This document shows, piece after piece, positions 12,443-23,900 of a stretch of DNA of 64,000 nucleotides; the stretch's first letter is position 1; every line of letters starts with the position of its first letter. The stretch lies in assembly GCA_964036295.1 (NCBI GenBank), contig OZ038464.1:2794501-2858500 (forward strand), written 5' to 3'. Source of the stretch: Plumapathes pennacea. Taxonomy: Eukaryota; Cnidaria; Anthozoa; Antipatharia; Myriopathidae. The notes beneath the pieces were generated by a model. It was not told where the DNA came from, made no database searches, and was given only the letters and a program-made list of their open reading frames with translations. The position numbers and the translations under genes were made by a program.

Positions 12443-13779
12443 TTAATTTATTAAATATGTTTTGGTGAGAGATTGAGAAGAGAAATTTGAAGTTGATCAC
12501 AGTCTCTTGGCTTTTGTCTTGTACAAGTCTGTGACTTTCAACTGCTTAAAATATTGTTAAACACACAGTATAGTATGGGTGCTTTTTATTTTTCTAGGAA
12601 AACATTTCATCTTTGCAGTCTGATAATGCAAGACTTTCAGCTGAAAGAAAGAGCGCATTGAAGGTAAGAGAACTGAATTTGCTTTTATGAGAAATGAAAA
12701 TGAGTTGCACATGTCTTTTGCCAATTTACTGTACAGTAAGAGACGGCTGATTCTTATTATGGTACATGAATACAGTCCTAATTTTTCTGTGTGTTTTGAA
12801 TGACAGCTTCTTGACAAGTGTGTGTCTGCAAAAGAGGGAATGGAGATTGATCTATATCAGAAGGTAAATATTGTGATACAAGATAGTACAGGTCACAGCG
12901 AACCGAATAATAGAGTTTATGCAGATAGGCAGGAAAGTTAATAATTAACATCACAGGTAAATATGTACAGGACTATCACACTACACTCATGCTTCAATGG
13001 CACTTCCCCCTCGCATCCAATTTATTTAATATGTATGATACAACTCTGCTTAAATAGACCCTCTCACTGCAGATGCATTGCGCGCCCAGTGACTGACGGC
13101 TATGAAAATGGCGGATTCTCATGTTTTTCTATGTTTTATCGCAAAATCAATCAGCACAAACTCAGAAAGTGTATTGAATACAGCTAGCAGCAACAGTCAA
13201 ATCGATCAGTCATCAGCAATTATTGCTAGTGTTATATGCGAGTACAGTATGTACAGCAAAATATTTATTTTTCAACTAGATTATACTGTAAGTCTGCTGA
13301 CAGAGTAGAGCGCATGTCAGACTTGGACCTGTCACTATCAGTATACTGTAACTTTCTGATGTTGGTTCTGAAACTTTTTCCAGACATTATGACTCTGATA
13401 CAGAGGATGAGACAGAAAGTACAAATTCAAATGTAAGTACCAGATACAATTTAGTTTTGTTGCTTTATCAGCATCTCATGGAAGTGAAGGAGTACACTGA
13501 TGAAAATATTCTGAAGAGATCTACGTCTCCTTGCCCCAAACGCTTTACTTCAGCCCTCTTTCCAAAGTGTGGGGTCTGATTTCTTATTCAATTCCTCAGC
13601 TTTCCTCGCCCAGTGCTTTGGTAGGACCCAGTGTCTCTCAACCAAGCAAAGCTGTCCCCAGTTCTTCTCTTCTCCCTGATGAAGAAGACATTGGAGCTGC
13701 ACCAGTTGCAGCAAAGAGGTCAGTAGACTGAGATTAAACCTACTGTAGTTTCTAGTTACAGAATGTCCCAACCATGCCA

Positions 13780-13945
13780 GATGTACTCATTGAGAACTTT
13801 CATTTGAATGGTCACACCTTTAGATTTCATTCAGCAATTCTGGAGTTGGAAGTGAACATTTCTATTAGAATGTTCTTATTGAGAGCTTTTATTTGAGTGG
13901 TCACACCTTTAGGTTTTATTTGACAGTTCAGGTTTTAGATTCGAC
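13780..13945. repeat. About 80-bp minisatellite in XRCC4-1 intron (2 units)
   Basis: Two units sharing TCATTGAGA, GGTCACACCTTTAG and TTGACAGTTCAGG-type segments. The same unit is found in the XRCC4-2 and XRCC4-3 introns and in a longer array beside the GPCR (61910-62180). Confidence 0.75.
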
Positions 13946-14346
13946 GGTTGAGTCAACTTCATGTTTGGCGGTCTAAATCAGGTTTAATCGATTTAATGGT
14001 CAGTTGTCTAAATACGTTAGCAGTAGGCTTAGTCTGTTGCAGACTTTCAGATACCAGAGCAAAGTTGCAGAGAAAAGGGGCGAAGGACTGGGGCGAGGGC
14101 GGGGTAGACACGTGATGATATTTCACATGTTGCGTCTTAGGCGCAGGCGCCGTGATCCAAAGACGAAGGAGTCATCTGCAAAGAAACTTGTTCTTCCTAA
14201 AGTGCCGTCAATCAAAAAGACCCCGAGCAACTCCTCAGGGGAGAGGTGAGCGTGGTGATTGGAATGTGTTCTTCTGTTAACGATCAAAAGGAAACATATA
14301 GCACGTAGCGGGACCGATTGCTGCGATTGTGACGATTTGCTAATGT

Positions 14347-14532
14347 CTGGGAGTGGTTAATTTTCTCCAGTTTCTCTCCAGAGATGTATCATACAGTATG
14401 GAGAATTTTCCGCTTGATAGTTCACTCAGACGAAAGCTGATTGGCTTATCAATTCTCACTACATCACTCATACATTTTCTTCTTGGATACTTAGGAGAAT
14501 TTGTATTCTGAGCTCAGGAGTAAAAGGGTTAA
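14347..14532. mobile_element. MITE of the TTAACCCTTT family, XRCC4-1 intron 12
   Basis: About 190 bp, right end reads TAAAAGGGTTAA; the left end is truncated. Interior shares ATTCTCACTACATCACTCAT with the other members of the family at 15236, 22795, 36960, 37852, 44845, 59470 and 60358. Confidence 0.7.
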
Positions 14533-14746
14533 ACTTACAGTACACGCTTTAGTGTAAAATAAGAAAACTGAACTTGTAGTTTTGACGGGCTTCAGATATA
14601 TAACCAGCAAACTGCATAATTCCTTATTTTTTTGTTTCTGTTTTGTTTTGTTTTCCAGCATTAGCAGTGGTTCTCGCACTCAACTGAGAAAGAGATTATC
14701 AGAGAAGGCCGAGGTGGACGTGGACGATCTGATGGCAGAGATGTGA

Positions 14747-15235
14747 GGTTAGGAAATAGGTTATCACATCCTATAAGATGGCAATATTAAGTTTTGAGTG
14801 TCGATTGGTCGGTGCCGCATTGGGGAACCGCTGACTCAAAGTACTGAGGGCGCAGCAAATACTATCTCTGACGTCAGCTTTCCGCGCCTCCTGTTCCTCC
14901 AGCGGTTTTGTGAACAAAGAGAAAGTGCCAGCCCTTAGTCGGATCAAATGCAATGGAGGATCTTATGTTCTATCGTTCTATTACACAGAAGAATACTAGT
15001 TTTTATGAAGAGTAAAGTAAGCATTCAATTTAAAAATCAAAGCAGCAAGGCAGCAGAGAAAATATCATCTTACAAGTCTAATGAACTACGTATGACTTTT
15101 GGAAGTTTTTTGAATTAGTCTAGGCATCTGACATCACATCATAACCCGGAACATATTTTTGTCGCATCACACTGAAGTTGGCGTTATGACGTCGTAGGAT
15201 AAGATCCTTACGGTTATGGGGAGCTTTGTGTGGTT
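14747..15235. other. 3' spacer between XRCC4-1 and OLD-B (convergent ends)
   Basis: Tail-to-tail spacer, repeated nearly unchanged at 37364-37851 and 59871-60357. No open frame or RNA gene recognised; it probably holds the 3' UTR and polyadenylation region of XRCC4. Confidence 0.5.
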
Positions 15236-15440
15236 TTAACCCTTTATACTCCCAAGAGTGACCAACTTCAATTTTCTCCTTCAGTTTCTCACTAAAAATA
15301 TATTAAAAAGTGAGGAGAACTTGGCTTTTGATAGATTGCTCAGATGGCAGATAATTAAATTATGAAGTCTCACTACATCACTGATATATTTTCTTCTTAA
15401 AAGGTTGAATCTGCATTTTGAGCTTGGGAGTGAAAGTGAA
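15236..15440. mobile_element. MITE of the TTAACCCTTT family at the XRCC4-1/OLD-B junction
   Basis: Begins TTAACCCTTTATACTCCCAA and ends GAGCTTGGGAGTGAAAG, an inverted repeat of about 20 bp. The matching member at 60358-60568 lies exactly where unit III stops being similar to units I and II, so this element marks a duplication breakpoint. Confidence 0.75.
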
Positions 15441-15477
15441 AGTGTACATTTTGAATTGGAAAGGAAAAGCTCTAAAT

Positions 15478-17596
15478 CTAATTGATATCATAATCATCAT
15501 CAGTTGAATTGAGAATTCTGCTCAGTAAGTACTGAGGAAATTCTCGCTTTCTCTTCTTTCCCTTGCGTTGCCTCTGCTTCATAAACCTGCAAAGATCGGC
15601 CAGGGGGCTTGGTTCAGACTGCAGACAAACTCTCACGACTTCTAGCAGGGTCTCCCACGGCATGCTCATCCATCCTCCCTCATCATGCAGTTTCCGCTTT
15701 ACACGGTCCCAGAACATCCTCTCCTGTGGCTCAGTCCCGAACTGCTTTGTGTATGTGGATGCCTCTTCTTCAACACCAGTAGGTAGCTCCTGTTGTGGCA
15801 CTAGTTTGTCCATTGAACTAGTTGGTGCTTCACTGGGCAAACATAATTCTGTTGTTCCCGATTCTACACCAGAAGTATCCTGCTGTTCTGGCACATAATC
15901 TTTGTCTGAATAATTAGGTGGACCACCATCCCTGCCTTTCACTCTGCCTTTGCCCTTTCCTTTGGTTCCCTTCGTTACAAACTTGTCGTGATTTGACAGC
16001 AGTTGCTTGTTCTTGTTGATTTGGATTATCAGTTCCTGTGCTTTTTTAGTTACACTCTGCTGTGGACTTTCAGCAATTCTTTCTCGAGCACTGTCCAATT
16101 CATCAACAAGAGCTGTTGCCAAAGGACTTAATACTTTCAAGACATTCGTGTCATAGCTGTGCTGGATATCCTCCGCTGACATGGGTTTGCGCTCGTTATG
16201 AGATGAACAATCGGTACCATGTTCTCCAACAACTTCCAAGAAGTTCTTAATTTCGAAGATCTTCTTTCTCGTCGTGTGATTGTCACAAACCACTGCCTCA
16301 AGGTCATCTTCCCAAATGAAGAAACCCAGTTTCTTGAGCACATCACGGGTATTCTCTGAAGCTTTTCCCAAGTTCCCTTCTTGAAAGACGTTTTCGACTT
16401 TCGTTAACAAAGTTTTAGCAAAGGGGAGGAAATCCTTCTCCTTCTCCAACCCCTTGAATAACCTTGACTTTTTCCAGTTGGCTTCATTGAAGGGTTGGAC
16501 TTGTTTGCCATGCTTCACTGTGAGTGCATCAAAATCTAGGATGACAGCACAGGGGATCTGTAACTCTGTCGCAGCCTTGTAAGCTTTAACAGCATCTCCG
16601 CAACCACCAAGAGTCAGGATATCCCACCGATCCAATTCCTGGATTTCCATGGCTTGCTGAAGCTCCCTTACATCTTTACTTGTCTCCATAATGGTACTTG
16701 CCTCTTCCATGAATATGTGCCGCACTGCTGAAAGGACCCTCTTGTCTGATTGTCCTTCGACAAAATACAGGCCGGTGGCGAAGAACATTTTGCGCATGTC
16801 TGGCTGCATTAGCATGGTCATACTTTCTGAGCTGAAGGTAATTTGTGACACTGTAGCTTGCAATTTTGCCTTGGAGCACCCATCATCATCCTCTCTAGAT
16901 GATAAATCCTTCTTAGATTCAGTGTCGTCACTTGAATGATCTGGGGGTTCTTGTACTGACGTTGATGATGACACTTTCGTTTTGTCAGACTGGTGTAATA
17001 GCAATCTAAATGGTGTGAATCCTCCTTCCACAGAGGATGTGTGGTACAGACAGCGCAAGGACTGGGGACTGATAAACTCCAGTGCGTGGCTGACCACTAC
17101 ACACGTTTGATCACGTGGTCGCTGTGTCTCCAGCCAGCGTCTCAACTGGGCCTGCATTGGGGGGTGGAGTGAGTGCCCTGGCTCATCAAGAAGAACAGTG
17201 TCAGCTCCTGACAGGTGGACAGCACAGAGGACCATGAGGAGTTCAATCTCACCACCGCTGAGATCTGTCAGCTTTGTTGTGATGCTGTACGGTGAGTCCC
17301 CGTTCTGCATTGTGCGCGTTGCTAACACTTGTAAGGTCAAAAATTGGGATCGCTTGACAAGCTGTTCAGCTAATTCGCTCATACGTTTACTTAGCATAAG
17401 TAATGAGGCTCCATGGGAGTTTAATAAGTCATTTCCAAGACTCGTCATGGCTGGTTCAATTGCTTCACAGGTCTGATGGGAATGCTTCTTCCGCACATGG
17501 ATATTAAGGTCACAAAAAGTCTTCAAGGCATCAACCACACTCTTGTATTGCCTCTGTTTTCCCTCCTCTGTACTGTGAAAATATGACGTGAAAAGC

Positions 17597-17645
<49 letters not shown>

Positions 17646-17927
17646 TATACAGCCCTTTGCAAAAATTTTGAGCCCTCAATATAGATCACTATATACAAAT
17701 ATCAAGTGCATTGTGGGAAGGTAATGGTTCTAAAAACGCACAAAAACCGCACAAATCAGAACAATATATTACCAGAAAGATATTTAAGTTCAAAATACAA
17801 TGATTACTACGTGTTCCACCTCGTTATTCGGCTGGGGAAGAAAATTTTCCAGTTGAACTCTTCCCACAATGCACTCGATATTTGTATATAGTGGTATATA
17901 TTGAGGGCTCAAAATTTTTGCAAAGGG

Positions 17928-17965
<38 letters not shown>

Positions 17966-20900
17966 TCAATCCCGAAAAGGTTGTCCAGTTGTCATTAGAA
18001 TGGTAAAACCAAGAGCATTTGGACTATTTCCAGTTTAAAACACGATGGTTTTAGGTCGTGACGTGACAGATATATTTGTATATTTGCTGCGCAGCGAGCG
18101 AAGCAGCAGTTCATATTTCTTACACAGAAAAAATCTCGATTTGCTTGACTGCGTCCGTTTGCAATTAGACCACACTGCCTCACGCGCTTGCAACCAAAAT
18201 GCTTTGCGACTCCACAGGCGGCCCAAGCTCGGTGACGAAGTGTTGCGTAACTCAAGATTATAAAGGGGCGCTTTCCATTTGACCATCGGTCATTCCGGAA
18301 TTTTCGAAAACCTTCAGTTCCATTCGATTTTTCCCGGAATTTCCGATGTTTTTGGTCAAATGGAAAGCGCCCAAGAAATGTATGGGTATTTTACCGATCC
18401 ACGGAAAATCACAAAATTTGAGAATGAAAAAATTTCTCAACCACGCCATTCCCCGATAAATTTCCCTCATCATATCGATGTTTGGGCAGATTCGCGCTAC
18501 CCGCAAGCTCTCAAACCAAACGACATGTTTTCAAACTGCCACGATTTCACGTGCTCTGATGCTTGACCCGAACGAGTGTCGACCTCTCGCCAACGGAGTT
18601 TCCGGTCTTATCTTTCTTTTGGGAGATGGAAACATCGGCGGGAACTACTAACAGGAAGCTAACGTTTTTCAAATTTTGTGATTTTCCGTGGATCGGTAAA
18701 ATCCCCATACATTTCCTTATAATCTTGAGTTACGCAACACTTCGTCACCGAGCTTGGGCCGCCACGTCCTGCGCAAGTTCTTCCTTTCCACAGGGTGACT
18801 TGTCGTGTGCTGTTGAATACAGTAGGCCCCAGTTGTTCAATGCGAAACCTAGTCCAGTAGATAAGTTGCTATCCAGCAAAAGCAATGTCCTCCCAACTAC
18901 AGTTATGCGAGATTACACCAAAACCAGCGCAGCAATCACTATCTTTAGATATCCTAGTTATATATTTAGACTGGACAACCTTTTCGGGATTGACTGTATA
19001 TATATATATGTCTCACTAGGAAGTTTAGTCGATAATAACCGAGCATCCAGAGCAATACGATGGCTTCTTCAATGTTTGGTAGCAACTTGCTGACACATAT
19101 TTCTGGTGAAAAGCGCTTTTTGCACGTCAAATGATGCAATTGTCGATATTAATGTCGTTAAATCTACGAGTGCGACCGAAGCCTAATATAGTTACATCTG
19201 TATGTAATAAGGCAATCTCAAACTATCAGATATACGCACGCTCTGATTAGTAAAAAAAAAAGTTTCATAAATATCGATATAGAGACAGGCCATTTTTTAA
19301 ATGTTTATGTAATTTCATACAAACACATGGGATGGTGTGTAAACACGAAAAAAACAAACAAACAAACAAACAAACAAAAAGCTGAGTCGTACGTGCAGCA
19401 TCCTCAGTGTTTTACTAATAGAGCGGTTTTCGGATGACTGTCGAAAGTAATCGTGTGATTGCTTTGGTTTTGCGTTTGCTACGCTTTCTGATTGGTCTAC
19501 ACAAGTTTGGCAGCCTTCTCAACCAACCAGGAACAAAACCAAAACCAAAACCAAACACTTCTCACGCAAGCGATGGCGTGTACTCGCATTACTGATTGGA
19601 AAGTAAAACCAAACGCAAGACCAAACGTGAATTACTTTGGCTTCTGATTGGCTGAACTGTTTTCTCTCAGTCTCTGTGATTGGCCTGTGTGATTACTTTG
19701 GTTTTGGTTTTCGACAGTCATCCGAAAACGGCTCTAGTACGAAGTCATGAAAAGTGTGTTATGTTGCTTAAATCTAAAAGTTCGGTGGGCTTCGAATCAA
19801 AATATTGATTGCCTAGTACAGCAGGTACTGTGAATTTTCAGAAATTAGCTGCCGTCCCATTAGTATTGCTTTAGAGGAAATACATTAAGAGCATAAATAG
19901 ATTTTGTGTGTGACTTTTTGCCCACCTGTTTTTTCTCCCAAAAAGAAATGCCGTGATTGTAGTCTGGATTTTTACGATACAACCACTCCTGTGGGATTTT
20001 ATTACATTGCCAGTAGATACTGAATACAAAAATACCTTATACAGGACGATATCAGCATTTGCTCGACTTTGCTTGCGTCAAGCGACACTCTGCTTCCTTG
20101 TCCAAAGAGCCCTCTGTTCTGTGGAAGAATGCAAAGGCTGGTTTCCAAGAACTTCTTGGCCATTTTCTCCACAAATAATTTCTTCTCAGTAGAACAGATC
20201 TCGTCAACGTTACTTTTCCCGTTCAAACAGCGTGAAAGCCACCTCAAGATATTCACCGGCAATTTTTTTATTATGTCGGTACGTTCTTGCAAGTTTCTGT
20301 GCCATGTACGCGGTTGCAATTTTCCGTGTAAAACCAAAATTGAGCCTTTCAGTTTTGGTGAGTCAAATGGCTTGCATTTCAGCAGATTGGAGATCAGGCT
20401 TTGAAGAGTCTTTTTGTCCGAACCAATGTTCCCATCATTACCTGAGGAAATAAATTGTATAAGGACCCACTCCAAAAAAAAAGGGGGGGAGAGGGGGTAC
20501 CGGTACAAGAACTGGACTGAACTTGTATACTGGTACAGATGGGTGTATGACTTGTACCAGTGTGGCGTTTTGATACCGTTAATTAACTGCGTAAACAAAC
20601 ATAGGTCCGCAAAGTGTAAGTGAAGCTATTTGCTAGTTGATGATAGTCTATAATAGTGCATGATAGTTGGTGTTAAAACGGGTGTGAGAGTTCGAACTAT
20701 CATTGAATATTATTACCGTTTGATCGTGGTTTACACTATGCCAGCTACGTACTATGCACGACCAAACACAAATGCGCGAACCTGGCAGTTTATTATATAA
20801 TTATTTTGAGCTGATCGACGTAAAAGGAGCAAAGTATAGCTTGCCAAAATATTTCAAGTCGTTCTGTAAATTTCTGCGAGGTAAGCCAGATTTTGACTCT

Positions 20901-23900
20901 TTATAATAGTTTCGTATTAACGTAACACACTCCAGCCAAGCAAAGCTGTTTCTCGGGCTCTTCGAACGGTGGTGAAATAGATTCACAGTAAAATTTCCTG
21001 TCGATTTTTTATTAGCGACAAAACCTGCTCGAGACAATTGCTTTTATAAACAAACAACTCAGACATACCACAGTCGATCTGGTCATGAAATCATGTGTCA
21101 ACAAACATATCAAGCGAGGTAAACAAGATATTGACTCTTTATAATAGTTTCGTAACGTAACACACTCCAGCCAAACAAACCTGTTTCTCGTGCTATTCGA
21201 ACGGTGGTGAAAGGGATTCCCAGTAAAATTTCCTGTCGATTTTTCATTAGCGAGAGAATCCGCTCGAGACAATTTTATAAACAAACAACTCAGACATACC
21301 ACAGTCGATCTGCATCTGCAATTATGTCATGAAATCATGTGTCAATAAAGATATCAGCGAACGCAAAAAACTCGGAATAAGCTTTGCCTTTGCCAAAACA
21401 TGTCATGGTCACACCATACAGCTGTGTTTCTTCTTTCGTGAGCGGAGCGTGTATTCGCAAATGTGTCCAGAAATGTGAATCTGTGTCGCCTGTTTGCCAG
21501 ATACAACGGATATGTCAGCCAGGGGCTGAAGGGGGAGCAGATTTCCACATACAACCAAAGAATCGGCAACACTCACAGCCGCCATTAAATAGTGCCTTGA
21601 TTAATTCTCCATGCGAGAGAGCCAATTATATTTAGAAGACCCCTCCCTGGGGAGGTAATTTAGCTTCTGACATTCTGCAACCAAGTTATAACATTAGCAC
21701 GGAAACCCTTTGCTGGAAATCTCTCTGTGCATTCTTTGTGTTAAGTAGATAGTAAAAGACAAACTTTCTCACAGGTCCTGTACCACGGCGGCTTTTATAT
21801 GGATAACACTTCATGCCCCCCCCCCCCCCCCCCCCCAGTAGTTTTTGCCACCAAGAGGGGGACCATTTTATTGACCTAATGAGACGGGCCGAACGAGCCA
21901 AACGGCTGTTAGGCCAAACCGCCGACATAGAAGCTATTTGCATATTGCAAATAGCTTCAAAAAGTCCTCCAACACAAAAGTACAGCAAGTTTGTTCCAGG
22001 CGAATTTGGTTTCTCCCCCGCCCCCCTCCTCATTTTCCTCCCTCCTCCGCAACTTTTGCCTCGCCCCCATCCTACTCCGAAACAAAAAAGAACGGAAAGT
22101 TGTCTGAAACGCATGGGATTGAATACTTACAGGCCCAAAATGAGTAGTACCCTATATACAATAACAGTGATGCAAAAATACTCGATTCTGATTGGTTGAG
22201 AAGAGGAGTGTTATATTTAAATTAGTGTGCAAGTGTGCAAAAAAGGTTAAACAGATGTGCAAAAGTATAGTTAATCAGAGCTAATTACACTGATTAACTG
22301 ATTTTGCACGCTTCGTTGCCATGACAAGCACGCAAGCAAGTCGGAAGCTTCACTTTTGCATGAGAAAAAATGGTGGCCAACAGCGAGAGATTTCCAAAAT
22401 ATAAACAAAGCAGTTTTAAGAGTTTAAACTGGGGAATTCAAACGCAGGAAATCAACTCTAAAACATGGACGAAAGTGCGGAGGAGCGGAAACGTCAAGCA
22501 AAAGTGGAAATCTACAAACTTGAAATCAAGTTATGTTCGGAGATCAGCAAAGTGCCAAGCCACCCGCTGCGGGAATAGTCTGAAACTGCAAGAGATCATG
22601 CATCGACAGGTCGTAATCGGTAAACTTCGTAAGTTTCGATCCAGTCCTTGAAATTAAAAGGCTTATTTGTGAAAGTTTAGCCGCTCGATGTTCTTGAGTG
22701 TGCCGATCGTATCTGCAGGCCAGCTTTATGACTGAAGGCTTCACGATACGAAAAGCAATATTTTTTGCTAAACAGCAGCACTTTCAACAGTTTCTTAACC
22801 GTTTCACTCCCAAGTTCAAAATGCAGATTCGCCCAACCTTTTAAGAGGATATTATATGAGTGATGTAGTGAGAATCGATTGTTTAATCAGCTTTCATCTG
22901 AGCAAAGTATCAAAGGCCAAGTTCTCCTTACTGTATGATATATTTGTGCTGCCAAAACTGAAGGAGGAAATTGAACTTCATCACTCTTGGGAGTGAAAGG
23001 GTTAATCTTCACAAAGTAACTATATAGCCTTGCCGTAACTTGGGTTTCTCTTACTTTTAGTGATTGTCGCTAGCCAGTTACGCCGTTTCAGCGGTTGTGT
23101 TGTTCGGTGACTTTCATCCATAACGTGTTCCATAACAAAGCTCAGGGTAAACTCAGTCTTTCATTCAAGGCTATTCAAGACAATGATCCTCGTTGACCTG
23201 AATTTTGCATTATGCAAGTTTTCACAGCATGAATTTTTGGTATCAATGGGAGGTTTTATGGATCTTTTTCTGACGTCAAAGAATGGCGTCTACACTTTTG
23301 CTGGCCGTCTAACTTACTTGATTTACGGTGACTGCGACGTTTTAATTTGTTTTGTACACTGTGGGGTGACTTGTCTTCAAAAACCATTGATGGCAATTGG
23401 ATAGTTATACAGTACTTCTGTGCAGTGTTTACTGCATCCTCGAGCACCTTCATCTCTGGGAACCTATATTTTTTCGGTAATTGAGTCCCGCCTTCTCACC
23501 GCTCACGGCCATTAAAAGCTTATTTGTGCTGCTCCGAGTTTGGAGATCCGTGAAATTGTGTCCTCTCTTTCTTGTGTACCAATATCTCTGTTCCCGCATT
23601 CAGAAATGTTATTTGTTTCCCCCATTTTCAATCTTCCCAGAATGTTATCGTTTTTGATACAACTTTTAACCGTCAACAAACTATGAGTTAATCAAACGAA
23701 TGGATATATATTTTTTTGCATCTATATTATTAACTAGTAATCGTTGGTGTGCTCATGCAATTAAACATTAATAGCGCTCGACGTCCTGCGGACTCGTTAT
23801 TTTGTTAGAATTTTCAAACAGTACTCACACTATTAATGGTATTACGCTTTAGTGTCTTGAACAGGATTATGATTTCCGGACTTCCGGACGTAGTGTCTTC

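Larger units (their letters stand above)
9125..14746 (+). pseudogene. XRCC4: XRCC4 copy 1, exons 7-9 deleted (probably truncated or broken)
   Basis: Exons seen: 9125-9266, 9484-9635, 10159-10194, 10563-10661, 12598-12663, 12807-12863, then 13384-13432, 13600-13718, 14141-14245, 14659-14746. They encode an XRCC4-type head domain (GFSLTISDG and FQLGSLTLPE segments), the coiled-coil start and the core KCVSAKE-EIDLYQK, recognisably like human XRCC4. The three exons that in copies 2 and 3 encode FSAVLNDKKAKIR and the following linker are missing: about 985 bp is deleted at 12904/12905. Exon 6 ends in phase 0 while the next exon expects phase 2, so normal splicing reads T-L-stop after 186 residues. 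Skipping that exon would restore frame (287 aa) but still lacks half of the ligase IV-binding coiled coil. Intron 4 carries a 1.55-kb transposon. An upstream in-frame ATG (9068) exists only here; copies 2 and 3 have an in-frame TGA just before the ATG used. Confidence 0.8.

Noticed and set aside
15478-17572. Rad50/SMC identity for the ATPase
   Set aside because: No long coiled-coil arms or hook between the ATPase halves, and a TOPRIM domain follows the second half.
17573-17679. N-terminal extension of OLD-B exon 4 with IYIYIY and poly-Phe (also before OLD-C)
   Set aside because: It is translated (AT)n-poly(T) intron sequence; the acceptor at 17572 (40186 in OLD-C) joins exon 3 in phase.
21686-22199. 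Open frames across the poly(C) tract, both strands
   Set aside because: Composition-driven proline/glycine runs in an intron; they differ between the two unit copies.
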